From the NCBI GenBank assembly GCA_019671005.1, contig CM033715.1:9300001-9364000 (forward strand): a stretch of 64,000 bases of DNA. Reading direction: 5' to 3'. The notes under the pieces were generated by a model. It made no database searches. It saw nothing but the letters and a program-made list of their open reading frames with translations, and was not told the origin of the DNA. Within the stretch, counting starts at the first letter, position 1; each line of letters opens with the position of its first letter. A program made the translations under genes and the position numbers. This DNA comes from Hibiscus mutabilis. Taxonomy: Eukaryota; Streptophyta; Magnoliopsida; Malvales; Malvaceae. Below, piece by piece: positions 1 through 12,772 of the stretch.

Positions 1-1029
1 AAGTGAATGATGTTCATTTTAAAAGACTCGAGTTCAAATTACTTTGTCTGCAAGGTGTATCATGTATGTGCATTATCAGAGGGTTAAGAATATATATGAA
101 CAAATACTACTTTATAATAATAAGGGTCTGAAGTAGCATCTTGATTTTTGGAAACGAGATCATAAGTCATAAATTAAAATCAAGAGACCAAATATAATTG
201 AATAAAAAAATAAAAGAGATAAAAATTAAATAAACCAAAAAATAAAAATTTAAATAGGTCAAAGTATATCAAATACTTATGCACATTTAATTTAAATTTA
301 AATCATTTCGGATCAGTTTGGAGTAGAAGAAAAGTTTAATATCCAATAGAAAATTGAAAAATAACATCTAAAATCCAACCATTCAATCAAACTAAGTGGT
401 TTGTACATAAACCTCCCAGGAAAAGTAATATTAAACGTCTTAAAAAATAAAAAGTCTGTAATCCTTACCGTGCAAAAAAAAAAAAAAATAGATAACATAT
501 CTCTTTCTTGAAAAATTAGTATACGGTCTTAACTCACCAATCATCTACGATCCTATCTACTAAAAAGTAGGTAATTAATTTTTTATTTTTATGTCAGTTT
601 TTTTAAAGATAGATGTTCACTCATTTGTTATATAGATTGTGAATGAGTAGTTACATAGAAAATAATTATGAAAGAAAAAGCAACATGAAAAATAAAAATT
701 AATCAGTCAATTTTTAGTAAATAAGGACTATGGATGATATGATAAGCCGAAATCATGTAATAATTTTTATTTTTTGACATGAAAATGGATAACATATTTA
801 ACTTGTTACTCTTGTATTTACCATAAAAAATGTGTTTTTACTTCACTCGATACAAAAAAAAAAATTGGTTTAAATTGTGATTTTATAAATTCATCTTGAC
901 TCAAAAATATTTTTAAACAAAGTTTGATTTATAAGATGAAACTTTGAATAACTCAAAATTTTTTAGTAATTAGTGGATCGATTTTTAAGTTCAAGTCGAA
1001 TCCCTCAACTATGTCTAATATAGGTATAT

Positions 1030-1345
1030 CACATATAAAAAAATATAAACATATATATATATGTGTATGTATATCGCATATAGTTATAGAAAGTCATTTA
1101 AATTGAAAACAATTAGTACCGTAACATTATAAATGTTCTACAATTAACTTTTGAACAAAGACTCGAACAATTTGACTAGACTTGAAAAAAGTTCAAATAA
1201 TATATATATACATATGTATATCGAATATAATTATAGAAAATCATTTAAATTAGAAACAATTAGTACCGTAACATTATAAATGTTCTACAATTAACTTTTG
1301 AGCAAAAGCTTGAACAATTTGACTAGAGTCGAAAAAAATTTAAAT
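1030..1345. repeat. Tandem duplication of about 165 bp
   Basis: Two adjacent diverged copies are visible, roughly 1030-1197 and 1198-1345. Both carry TATATCG..TATA.TTATAGAAA.TCATTTAAATT, then AACAATTAGTACCGTAACAT and TAAATGTTCTACAATTAACT, then a segment about AACAATTTGACTAGA. The central 50 bases are nearly identical, while the AT-rich starts differ in length. No coding content. Confidence 0.8.
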
Positions 1346-1715
1346 AAAATTTAAATTATAAAGTAAAACTCATCAACTTGACTAATTCGATATCTTTAAC
1401 TCGACACGATCTGATCAAATACTAACACCTAATAAATACTACACAATAAAAATAGATAACATATTTAACTCGTAAGACTTGTATTAACCATGTCCCCCTT
1501 CATTTTGCATGCCCTTGCATCTAAATTGAAAACCAACAATAAAAAGCCAAAAGCAGCCAAACATAACTTGGTAGCGTAGCGTAGTACAGGAATTCAGATA
1601 GTGATCGTTATATAACGATAATGACACCGTTAAAAATTGTTATTATAAAAAATAATAATGTACAATAATCGTAATTACATTTGTTATGTTTATAATTATA
1701 ATAAAATAATATATT

Positions 1716-1805
1716 CAAAAATACGATCATAATCGTAATTTAAATATACAAAGTGAACGTGTTCGAAAATACGGTCATAATCGTAATTTAAATATACGAA
1801 GTGGA
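1716..1805. repeat. Two-copy tandem repeat of about 45 bp
   Basis: The unit contains AAAATACGRTCATAATCGTA followed by ATTTAAATATACRAAGTGRAC. It occurs twice in tandem with about four substitutions. Non-coding. Confidence 0.75.
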
Positions 1806-3699
1806 CAAGGATTAAGGGAGAGTGTAGAGGCAACAATTATATTTATTTATATGAAAAAAATGTCGGATTTTTGTTGTCACGAGATTTGACAAGCAAATGG
1901 GTATCCAAGAATGTAGGTAAGGTTTCAAGGATGAGGACAAAGAGCTATATTCCATTCTTATCAGTTATCCCATACCAATGATGGCCGGAAGGGGAGGTGC
2001 TGCTGCTTTATATTTTTATACCCATTTTTCTTCTTCCATTATTTGTAACTCGTAGTGGATGGATAAATTATAATTAGGAATAATAAGACTTTATGCATGA
2101 AATATAATACTATAATTTTATTTTGTACATTAGAAAAATTAGAATACTAATAAAAAACCTAATGATTAATTTTAATTATGGATGTAAATTGGATGGAACG
2201 GGTATGAAGAGTGTTCATGCCGTGTTTATTCCGGTTGAGAATTTTTATTTATGTTCATGCCCCGCGACCCGTTGTTAGTATAAGATTCAAAACTATCACC
2301 GTCCCACAACCCGAAAGATTAAGGCCACCCCTCTCAGTACAATCACTCTTGTGGGTCTTGAGATTCACTTAATTTTCGATATACATGTCTCGTGACCAAT
2401 TTCATATAATACATTTATAAGTATAAGTTAAATAACTATAATTTTTTTAATAAAAAAAGTATGAAATATCGACTATCCGGACTCCAACCACATACATAAC
2501 ATTATTCCAATTTGTTATCATTTTAAATAGTAACAATAAGTTAGCTTGATCCTATAATTGATAAATTATAATATAACTACAACACAAGTTAAAATTGAGA
2601 AACTGAATGAGTGTGGCTTGAGAGTGTATTATAACCGAGTGAGAATCGAGAAACATGGTGCATTGGTTTTAAGGAAAGGAGTTTGTTTTCATTTTCTTAG
2701 AAAATGAGAGTAGATGAAGAAAACATGTTTGATTGTAAAATTAAAAAATAAATTTTAAAAAAATAAATAAAGTTTTAAAAATATATATATAACATTTTCA
2801 TTGAAAATATTTTAGAAAAATGAAAAATATGAAAATAATTTTTTTTTAATTTTAACCCGAATTTGAATCCTTCTAATACTGTTTTTTAAAACTTTGGTTT
2901 ATTTAGTCATATTTCATTTATAATATTTTTATAATTATATTTTATTTTAATTATTTAATATTTTTCATTTCTATTTATAAAACTAGACACCAAACATATT
3001 TTTACTATTTTTAATTTTGAAAACAAATTTTTATCCCTATTAGCCAAACATGTTTTTTAATTTTTAGAAAACTATGAATAAAAATTAAATTTGAAAATAG
3101 AAAATAGAAAATAAAAACAAAAAACATTTTCTAAAACTAAACGGACTAAGACTCCATGAATGCTTTCCTTTTAAGTAAAAGCAGTGAAAGTGAGTTGAGT
3201 TTTATCAAAATTAAAATGACTAAATGTTTATTTTTTAATTATTTAAATATTTATAATTTAAATGTGCTTCTTATGTATATCGGGTGGGTGAAGACGTTGC
3301 AGGTACAAGGACATACTTACGTCTATTTCACTATCCACGACGAGTTTAATTTTTGTCATCATTCACACTCTACTACCGCAACACGTGTACTCATTTTCAA
3401 CCAATTGGGTTCAAAGTGAATTAGATACTTGCGCAACTTGACCCATTGACATCTCTAATTTCAATAAAAAATAATATTTTTTTAATTTACATTTGGATAT
3501 TTTTTATAAGGTGTGCGTAAATTTTATTAAGACCTATACACTAAACAAAATAAAAATACTAAAAAATTTAGAATACTAATATCAAGGTGGAATAAAAAAT
3601 TTAATGGCCCAAGTCAAGTTTGGGTAAAGAGACTGAATATACATACATGATATATGTTAAACTCATGGGCCCAATCCTCCTCCACCCGATCCTCACTTT

Positions 3700-5345
3700 A
3701 CCCTTTCATCTTCGAAAACCACGATTATTAGCGGCTGCTCTCTTCTTTCTCCAGATCCCACTTTCTCTCCGCTAACAATTTTCATTTTCACCTTTCTTTT
3801 CCATTTTCATTTACGAACAACGGTTAAATTTCGCCCGGTTACGTCAGGTTCGTGTTTTATTTATCTATTTACTTTTATATTCATTAGATTCTGCTATTTG
3901 ATTCTCGGTTTTGTTACTTTCGCTAGGGTTGGGTATTTCTCGCCTTGTTTTTTCTGTTTCTTTTATTTTATGTCCTGAATCTGTAGTTACGGTTTTCTCC
4001 GTTGGTTTGCCGTTGAAATCTTAAATATAAGCTATATCTTTAGTTTGTTTCCAAGCCATTGCTATTGGAGATTTGTTTTTTTTTTTTGTGTTCCTATGTG
4101 GTGGGTTATTGTTATTTCTATAATTTGTGAAAATTCGAACATAGAATTACCGAAGAAAAGAAACATTGAGAACGAACATATGAAAGAGAGAGAGAGAGAG
4201 GACAAGTAATTGGCCTCCCTGCGTCACCCTTATTTCGTTTTTTAAAGAGGCATTTAGCTTTTGTTTTGTAAGGTTAGAAGTTATTTGAATTTTTTCTAGT
4301 TGGATTGGATGTGATCCCATGTATGAATAAGGGAAGTTGGGGGTTGTGGTGGCAGTTGGGATTTAATATGTTTGGGGGAGTAACTGCAGCTTAAAAAATT
4401 TAGGATGTTTCTTTGGCACTAACATATAAAAAGTTGGTTTTAAAGTTTTTATCAATTCACTGCATCCAGCTTTTCTGAAAGAAAAAAGGGGTTTAATTTT
4501 AGCTTTGACTTTCGGTGAGGGGCATTTGTTGTAGTCCTTTGGGAAGAAAAAAGGGGTCCGGGTGAGAAACAATTTCACAGGATGAGGGTAAACGAGGAGG
4601 GTTCACCAGAGGTTTTTAAACTTGGAATTGGATTTTATTGGTCTGTTTCCTGTTTTCTCGTGTAGATGTTTTTTAAACTGATACCCTGGAATTTATTGCC
4701 TTTTAACCACATAGATGGTTCCTATAATCCCTTTTTCCCAATTCTTAGTTTGTTATAATTTTGTTGAAGGTCGCAACAATTAAATTTGAAGTCTCGGAGA
4801 GAAATTAGGAGTTCATCTGCCATCTTATTTGTTTCTCTTCTGACATAGAATCTCTATGATCTACATTGCCCAAATTTTAATACGGCTGGCTCCCATTACT
4901 TTCTTTTAATCATCTCCTGGATACTAGCCAATGAACTTATGTTTGTCTAGAATGGATGGATGGATGTGAACTGGATTTTATGTGCCTGTTCATGAGTTTA
5001 TATCTGGAATGATGGCTATTTGAAAGAGGTGGTTGAACTATTCATGGAGAATTTGGTTGAGGTGGGGGTCATCAAGTACTTGGTAGTTGGTGCCGTCTGC
5101 CGATTTGAGTGGTTTGTAATCGATATAAGATGTGGATTGATTGTTGATTGTAATGTGTGTTTTACTCTTGGGATGTGGTGTTTATATTTTGGAGGGAATG
5201 GTGAGAGGTCTGATATGGCTCATGGATGATGATGGGTGTGTGGTTGTGCTGTGGACAGGGTGGAGCAGTAGCAGTTTGTGTGTTGGTAGAGGTGTTTTTT
5301 TTTGCTGATCTGTGGAGGTAGGTGTTGATAGACATAAGTTTGAAC
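3700..5345 (+). other. Probable leader exon and 5' UTR intron of the zinc-knuckle gene
   Basis: A pyrimidine-rich leader-like stretch (about 3740-3847) ends in ACGTCAG|gttcgtg, a good donor at 3848. The next coding ATG is at 5346, after a T-rich 1.5-kb stretch with acceptors such as TTGATAG at 5331. A GA dinucleotide run lies at about 4184-4201. Long first introns in the 5' UTR are common in plant housekeeping genes. Exact leader ends cannot be fixed without transcripts. Confidence 0.5.
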
Positions 5346-7323
5346 ATGAGTTCAGACAGCAGGAGCCGAAGCAGGAGCAGGAGCCGGAGTCCCATGGATC
5401 GTAAGATCCGATCTGATCGCTTTTCTTACCGTAATGCACCCTACAGGAGGGAGTCTCGTCGGGGTTTCAGGTTTTCTAATTTTCAAGCATTTAGTTAATT
5501 TTCTTTCATCTGATCTGAGGAAAAAAATTTAATGTATAGTTCTCAAAAAATGTTTTGCCTATAATCTTAATATAATTTAAAGGATGTTGAGTGTTTTGAC
5601 TCCATTGAGAAAAGTACATGGTCCTGCATGTCATTTTCAATCTAAACTCTTTTTTTTGTGATTTACTTGGTTGGTTCCACAAATAGATGGACCCATTTAT
5701 CTCCACGTGTTTAAGTCACAGTGGTTGCCTGAAAACATTTTGATTCTTGATAATTGGCCCATGTCACGCCAAAACAGAACCTATAACATGTTTATCATTT
5801 TCTGCTTCAGCAAAAAAGATGATTAAGAAGATTTAAGTGGGGTATTGTTTATTTTATCCTTGTGGCTGTTATCATATATTGTGTACAACCTTTTATGTGA
5901 GTAGTCTTTCAGCAGGTATGGTTGAGTAAGGTTTTCGTGGACTCATTTCTTTCATTGGCTTAGTGGATGGAAGAAGTTAACCACTTTTGTTTTGCTATTA
6001 CTTTCTGTTGGATGTGCTGGAAAGTTCATTAGTAACCTGGCTTTTGTATGCTTATATCTCATAAATTTTCCCTCGCCATTCTTCCTGATTTCCCTTTTTG
6101 TTTTCTAGGTATATGCATGCGTTCTTTTTTGTCGACAGAATTTCCTTAAAGAGTAGTGATCTAACAATTGTTGGAATAATTAATTCCACTTTTCTTTCCA
6201 GTCAAAACAATCTATGCAAGAACTGCAAACGACCAGGTCATTATGCTAGAGAGTGCCCTAATGTGGCAATTTGTCACAATTGTAATCTTCCTGGGTAAAC
6301 AACCTTCTTTCCCCCCTTGCTGTTAACCTTGAATCTGATGGATCTTTTGAGTTGATTCCAGTTTTTTTCTTTTATCTGTGTGACCTTTTATTTGGCATTT
6401 TTATTTTCAAGGTGTCTAACAAAGCTATAGGCTTTTGTATTGTTTAAATATGTACTTTTCTGTCAAAACTCAATTATTGTTTGATAGCTAATTTTTATCT
6501 ATCATGTCTTGCATGTATCAAATTCCTATCATTTTGCGGTTTATACTTCGGATTGAATTTGTTTCACACCTTTTCTTTAGCATTTTCCCTTTTCGAATGA
6601 GTGCTTGAAGCAACTAAACTCAATCTAATTGTGGAATTTTAAATGAGATAGTTAATTCCTTGTTGTTTCTCGTTTTATGAGTAATCTCATAGTATCTTTA
6701 TGATGGAGCTGTTAGGCCAAGCTATGCCGCTTTCTTGCAGTTGTGGAGCTGTTTTAACCTTGCAGGAACTATTTAACAGGCACATTGCTTCGGAATGCAC
6801 AACCAAGTCTTTATGCTGGAACTGCCGTGAACCAGGCCACACAGCAAACCACTGTCCAAATGAGGGAATCTGCCACACCTGTGGGAAGTCTGGGCATCGG
6901 GCCAGAGACTGCACTGCCCCCCCAATGCCACCTGGGGACGTGAGGTTATGCAACAATTGCTATAAGCCTGGTCATATCGCCGCTGACTGTACAAATGACA
7001 AGGCATGTAATAACTGTAGGAGGCCAGGTCACTTGGCACGTGATTGTACAAGTGATCCCATCTGCAACTTGTGCAATGTAGCTGGACATATGGCTAGGCA
7101 TTGCCCAAAAGGAAACATGATAGGAGATCGGAGCGGCGGCGGCAGTCGTGGTGGTTACCGAGACCATCGAGACATTGTGTGCCGTAACTGCCATCAGTTT
7201 GGTCATATGAGCCGGGATTGCATGGGTCCTTTGATGATCTGCCACAACTGCGGTGGAAGAGGACACATGGCATATGAGTGTCCGTCTGGGAGGTATATGG
7301 ACCGCTACCCTCGGAGATACTGA
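5346..7323 (+). CDS. CCHC zinc-knuckle nucleic-acid-binding protein (CNBP/GIS2-like)
   Basis: Three coding exons, 5346-5470, 6202-6294 and 6780-7323, join in frame to 253 residues. The N-terminus is a short Ser-Arg repeat (MSSDSRSRSRSRSRSP), as in RNA-processing proteins. Nine CX2CX4HX4C knuckles follow, the first being CKNCKRPGHYAREC near residue 46 and the last CHNCGGRGHMAYEC near the C-terminus. A Gly-rich linker (GDRSGGGSRGG) separates the first seven from the last two. Proteins of this kind bind single-stranded nucleic acid and are linked to RNA metabolism. The second intron disrupts knuckle 2 at Pro-Gly|His, and choosing the acceptor at 6779 restores the GHIASEC motif. In sequence it closely resembles Arabidopsis zinc-knuckle proteins of about 257 residues. 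No lesion is visible. Cellular role is inferred from the family only. Confidence 0.93.
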
Positions 7324-8601
7324 TGACCCAAGCAACTTGTGTCTGGTAGCAATTTTTATTAGAATTATGCTTTAATTTGCGATTGAAGGTTTCGAACTGG
7401 ATGAACTTTGAAATTTGGATTTTTAGTGTAGTGATTTGCTGGAGTTTGTTGTGAAGCAAGCGAGAATACATATATATTACTCCGTTTTTCATTATGACGC
7501 ACACTATTGTGTGTCATAATTAGAAGCTTTATAAATGGCTAAACTTTGTGATTGATTTCCGGTCCAGTTTTTTTCCCGATAATAGGTATGAATTTATATT
7601 ATTCGTGGATAATGTAGATCAAGAGCTTGCATTGAGCGCTCGCGGTTTTGATAATGTGTGCCAGATTATAAGTTGGTTATCTCTTGAATCTATAGCAACT
7701 GTTACTCTGCCAAACATTGATGTTTGTCGATTATGAGCGGGGTGTATTATTAAGTGCCATGTGGTCATTGCTCGTATCTGTGGATTGGGGTTTCTATTTG
7801 CCAGCCGGATACCTTGAGCAAGTCGAAAATTAATTGGAGTGGCCTGGTCTTCAAAGGCTGTGCAGATGTTTTGACCGAAGTTGGTGATTCAATGGATTGC
7901 AACTATCGGATTTGGGACGACATGGTTGAACAACTTCTCGGATATATGCCGAATTGAGATTAGTTATAAGGTTTAAAGGCGAGCCAAAGCACAATGCTCG
8001 AGCAAAGGGGGCATTCACGATATAAATGATAAGCTGTTTCTTTGGTAGACAGGCACAAAGAACATGAGTCATCGGTCATAATGTTCTTTTTGCGCGACTC
8101 TATTTTATCGTGAAGGTAGTTGTTACTCATTAAAAAGTCATTAAATACAACTTTCTCTAGTGTTTTTTAAATAATGCATAAGATTATTTAATAGTTTTAA
8201 AAAAATTGTGTAATCAAGGAAAAATAGGAAAGGGACTAGTAGAAAACAAATGAAAATGCGTTTATGACTTGAGGGACAAGAAAAAGAGGATAGGGAACCT
8301 CGAAATTCGTTTCGTGGGGGCAAAGCCAAAATTCAATTGCGTCCTATTTACAAAAATAAAATAAAGATAAATGTTTTATTTATTTATTTATTTATTATAT
8401 TATTCCTAACAATTTGCATTTCAAGAATTTAACTAAGCAACCATTTTCCCGCAAGCCGCGTCTCTGAAAGAATCTCTATTCAATCATGGCGACTCTATAA
8501 AACTGTCTTTCTTCTCTTCTTTCGGCCTCGTAGCCAATTCCACCTCCTTTCTTAGGTCCCTTCTCCACCGATTTTTCTTTTCTTTTAGATTCAAACCAAA
8601 A
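7324..8601. other. 3' UTR, spacer and promoter region between two + strand genes
   Basis: The first 200 bases after the stop are the likely 3' UTR of the zinc-knuckle gene. The rest (about 7540-8480) has short open frames of no recognisable family. A TATA-like CTATAAAAC at about 8493-8501 precedes the MCUR1/FMP32-like start at 8602. An ATG at 8486 opens a four-codon frame ending in the same TATA-like sequence, so it probably lies upstream of transcription. Confidence 0.5.
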
Positions 8602-11051
8602 ATGATCGCGTATAAGCGCATGGTCCAGTTAGGGTTTAATGCGTATTCGAGTTCCGTTGTGAGTAGGGTCGGGCACCGGCCGATTTCTCAACTCGTAAAC
8701 TCCAACGGAAAGCGTGCATTTCTCGTCGATACATTGGCTCTGGTACTTCTTTTTAAAAAAAACTTTCTTTCATTTCAGTTTCCTGTTTGGTTGTCGATAA
8801 AACCTAGGAATATGAAGAACGTGCGAGCATGTTTTTTACTCTAGTTTCAATTAGGGAAGTCAATTGGAGTTTTTTTTTCCCTTCTTCTTTTAGGTATTGT
8901 ACTTAATTCGATTGGATTTGTTTTATCGCTAAAGGAATCAGTGTTTATTCCGTTTCTTTCCGAAAGTTTTGGACGTAGAACTCTTGGATTTGGTCCCTCT
9001 GTTAAATTTGAGTTATTTTTACACTATAATAGGTTCGAAGTTTGGAAGCGCAAGGCGTGCCGTCGAAACAAGCGGAGGCGATAACGGCAGCGATCACTGA
9101 AGTATTAAACGACAGCTTGGAGAATGTATCCCATTCTTTTGTTTCAAAGGCAGAAATGCAGAAAGTAAGTTTGGTGATATTTTTGTTACCATGTTCTGAA
9201 TGTTTCCTTGACCATGTATGGGTACTAAATTTTGCTTCATTCTACCTTTTGTAGTCTGAGATGCTTCAAGAAGCCAATTTGTCGAAGTTTAAATCGGAAG
9301 TAAAAAGTTCCCAGGTACTAATCTATATGTTTAATTAACAAAAGCACGTGGCAAAGGAAAAAATTATTTATTTATGTGCTAATTTTGTAATTTGGATCTT
9401 ACCATTTGAAAGAATTGAACGCTCCAATCAATCTCTTACTGACTCTAATGTTTCCGTTTCTTAAGAAATTATATTGCTATAGTCTCATAACTTGTTGGAT
9501 TTGAACTAATGGTATTACGGCACTGAAGTTTTTTGTTTCTTTTCTAGCATTCTTGTGTACTAACCCAATGTTGCCATTTGCGAGGCCAGTCAAGCTTAGT
9601 GTAATACTGTAATTGAGATTCTATGTGCTACTTTAATGCCCCTTTGTCCTAGTACTTTCTGCTTCCCCCCTTTTTGACAATTGCTCAGGTGTAGGTTAGA
9701 GAACGCTACAGAGTGGGTTTTACAATTACATGAATATTTTGAAGTTCGGTAAAGATGCTTTGACAAAAGAAAACCAATACTTTGGAACTAAACTATACTT
9801 AGCTATTGACAACATATTTAGTTTTTAGTTTAAAAGTTATTCTAAGATGGAAAGTGTATGTAGAATGGAGAGAATCTCTTGGTAGTTTTTCAATCAGACC
9901 AATCTTGAAATTGCAAGAGTGTTATTTGCATCAAGTTTGATTAGATTTTTCTTTTACATTCTGAACCCCTTGTGGGAAGGCTTTTCTTATGAGTAGACTT
10001 CATAGCAAAGTTACTGTATATTTAACTTCCGTTGTACTAAGCAACTGAATCCATATAAAAATGCTTAAATATGTTTGTCCTTGTGTTTATTATCTGATTT
10101 GATCCTTTCCATATTGTTTAAAATGTGTATTTCTTGGGCTTTACTGGAATGTTACGCTACTCCATTCCGTTATCATGATGTTATTTTAGGCCATACTGGT
10201 GAAACTTAGAACGTCTGGTTTCTTCAGTTTAAATATGATTGTCTTTATTGCAATATGGAGTTGGATCATGCTTTTTCCGCGCCTATTGTTCTTTAATTGC
10301 TAGTTTCCTCTTCACTTTTTCTCATGTAAATGTCTTTTCCGGTATAAATGATTCTGAATGTTCTCTTTAGTTGTAACTCACGTATTCTTAATTATATCTT
10401 CAGTGTACCATCATATGGTTACATTACAAATACTTATAGGCATGCAGCCTTTATGTAATGATTATTTCCTTTTAATGCAGGAGCATCATTTTTCTATGTT
10501 GCAACGTGAAACCGAGAAACTTAGAGGTGACATAGAAAAGATGCGGAGTGAACTACGGTATGTTTTCTGGATTATAATGGAACTGTTTCTTACTTCAAAA
10601 TTTGATGACTTGATTTTATCAAACTGATCTCTCAAACAGGTATGAAATTGACAAGGTTACTGCAGGGCAGCGTCTGGATCTAAATCTTGAAAGAGGGTAG
10701 GTAGACTTTATTTTCAGTTGATTCTCTTCATGAGGGGCCTTGCTTACTTTATTCTCTCAACTCTAATCTGATTCTAGGCGCATACGTGATCAGCTGGCCA
10801 ATCAGAATGCAGAAACGACCAACCTGACTAACAAGCTAGATAGGGTGAGTATGCTTGTTTATTTCGTTTGAAAATCTGTGTATAGATGCTTTGACATGCA
10901 GGATCAACATGATATTTTGAATCATCTACAGGAAATTCATACATTAAGAGCCCAGTTAGAAGCTGCAAAATATGATGTGATCAAGTACTGCATAGGTACC
11001 CTCGTCTCCATATCTGCGGTTGGGCTAGCTGTAGTCCGCATCTTGATGTAG
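8602..11051 (+). CDS. DUF1640 / MCUR1-FMP32-like mitochondrial coiled-coil membrane protein
   Basis: Seven exons: 8602-8742, 9033-9164, 9255-9314, 10481-10557, 10640-10696, 10778-10844, 10932-11051. They splice at GT-AG sites into a 217-residue frame. The basic N-terminus with few acids (MIAYKRMVQLGFNAYSSSVV) looks like a mitochondrial presequence. Next comes the family's helical opening (SLEAQGVPSKQAEAITAAIT), then a long charged coiled coil (about residues 80-195, including MLQRETEKLRGDIEKMRSEL). A single C-terminal transmembrane helix (YCIGTLVSISAVGLAVVRIL) ends the protein. Relatives in animals and yeast (MCUR1, FMP32) sit in the inner mitochondrial membrane and assist the calcium uniporter or respiratory-complex assembly. 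Which role applies in plants is not settled by sequence. No frameshift or stop is present. Confidence 0.9.
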
Positions 11052-12772
11052 CCTCAAACCTGGTTCAAGTAATGCCAACTTTACCTACATAAATCCCAAA
11101 TTGCACTTTTTTTTCTGGCGATTGGATTTCTTGGGGGAGTAAAAAGGGTGGAAATTACTTTATAGGAATTACAAATCTCAGTTGATCAGAACAATTATTT
11201 GTGCTTCTTTTAGGATTAAGCACGGCATATTCTGTGAACTCTGCTTTCTTGATATAACCAAAGAATGTGGCTAGCCTAGGCAATGGTGCAAATGCATGTA
11301 TTCTTCAAAGTTGGCTTTACTTTTGGATGGAACTAATGATTTGCCTTTTATGCTAGTTGATATAAACGGATAAATAGAGAGAAAAGAAACTTTGAATTTG
11401 TTTTTTAATAGTAAAGTGATTACAAGATAGTGTATGTTTATATTTTTTCTTAACTCTTTGATAATGCACACACCCATTGTAGACCAAGTTGTTCGAATCC
11501 GGTTATCCTAAGATAAATATCGTACTCTTTTCCGCTGAGATCACTTGTTGGGTTGAAAGTTTGAAACACTTTTAATGTAAAAGCATCATTCATTCATTCA
11601 TTATTCATGGTTTATTGTTATTATTGTTTTTATTATTATAGGGTACATAATGTCTTGTTTCTGATTTTATGAACCAAATAATATTGTTTTTTAATTACAT
11701 AATTTCGTAGGTAACAAGAATATTATTATTTTGTCAAAAAGTATATTGTAGTTTATACACTTCGAGTATAGAATGAAGTGGCATGATTTTTTTTTTAAAA
11801 TTAGTATTTGGTATAATATTAGTGAAATATTTTAAATAGGAGAAGTTTCAAACTATAGACAGTAAATGATTTAATTTTCCTTTTAAACCCAAATTTACAT
11901 TTGACTGGTTCATCTGGAATTTCTATAATGTATCCATTTTTTTATTATTCGAAAATTAAGAAATTAGTTTTCCAAGTAATAGTAATTAGTTTTATTGAAT
12001 AAAACATGTTGTGAAACCAGATATTAACCTATATATTAACCATTTTGTGAAACCAAATATTAAAGTGAAGTAAGAAACAAATGGCAAGATTTCGAATTTC
12101 CAATCGCATCAAAGGTTGATATTGCCTGTAGAGCACGTTGGCCTACCAAGTGTACCGTTTTGCTATCATCAAAGTGGTCCATTAAAAATGGTTCCGTGAC
12201 TCAGCAGACACATGGTCTTTGGCCTCTTGCTTCTTCTACGGGACACGTAATTTTCACTACTGAGTCAGACTCGGACCGCCAGTCCCCACCCATTATTTCA
12301 CATATTTCAAACACTACAACACTACTATACCCCAGCTTTCATTTCGTGGTCTCAAAATTCAAACCTATATTACATTTAGAGCTTTTGTACCTGGCTCCAA
12401 TAATATAAAGCTGGTTGGCGCCGGCTGTATCATTTTGAACGTGTCTAAAAAACTTCATCTAACAGAAAAAAAAATCAATAATTTAAATTCGTAAAACTCG
12501 AATTTAAATCGAATTTATATAAAATTGATCTGAATCTAAAATAAACATAATATGAAATGATATAAATTTACTTAAAAATCTAAAATTCTAAACTCAAACT
12601 ACTCCTGTCTAAAATGATTTAAACGGAAACGACACAAATTTCAAACCCGAACCCCCCCCAAAAAAAAAAAGTCTAAAACTAAAAATATTAACAAACCTAA
12701 GGAAATCTAACCCAATAACAGTTTAACCGGGTTGAACCCAGGTCACGTGAACCTACCCTGGTATACCTAACT
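11052..12772. other. 3' flank and spacer
   Basis: The first few hundred bases after 11,051 probably hold the 3' UTR of the upstream gene. The rest is AT-rich spacer with a (CATT)n-like stretch near 11,586 and homopolymer runs. The less AT-rich block 12,100-12,420 carries an open frame (12,160-12,408) with no recognisable domain. A CCCCCCCC-A10 junction lies at about 12,652. No gene is supported. Confidence 0.5.

Larger units (their letters stand above)
1..3650. other. AT-rich intergenic region
   Basis: No gene is supported here. Short open frames (for example 3156-3419) lack codon character, recognisable domains or splice context. The stretch holds homopolymer runs, AT dinucleotide runs and two local tandem duplications listed separately. 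The segment around 2650-3150 is rich in AAAATG/TTTTC words on both strands, as in decayed inverted-repeat elements. The last few hundred bases become more GC-rich and run into the leader of the zinc-knuckle gene. Confidence 0.6.

Noticed and set aside
6946..7504. Long minus-strand frames opposite the zinc-knuckle exon
   Set aside because: Antisense shadows of the Cys/His-rich coding exon.
7548..7957. Two adjacent open frames after the zinc-knuckle gene
   Set aside because: No domain, no splice logic, and a stop between them; the region looks like 3' UTR and spacer.
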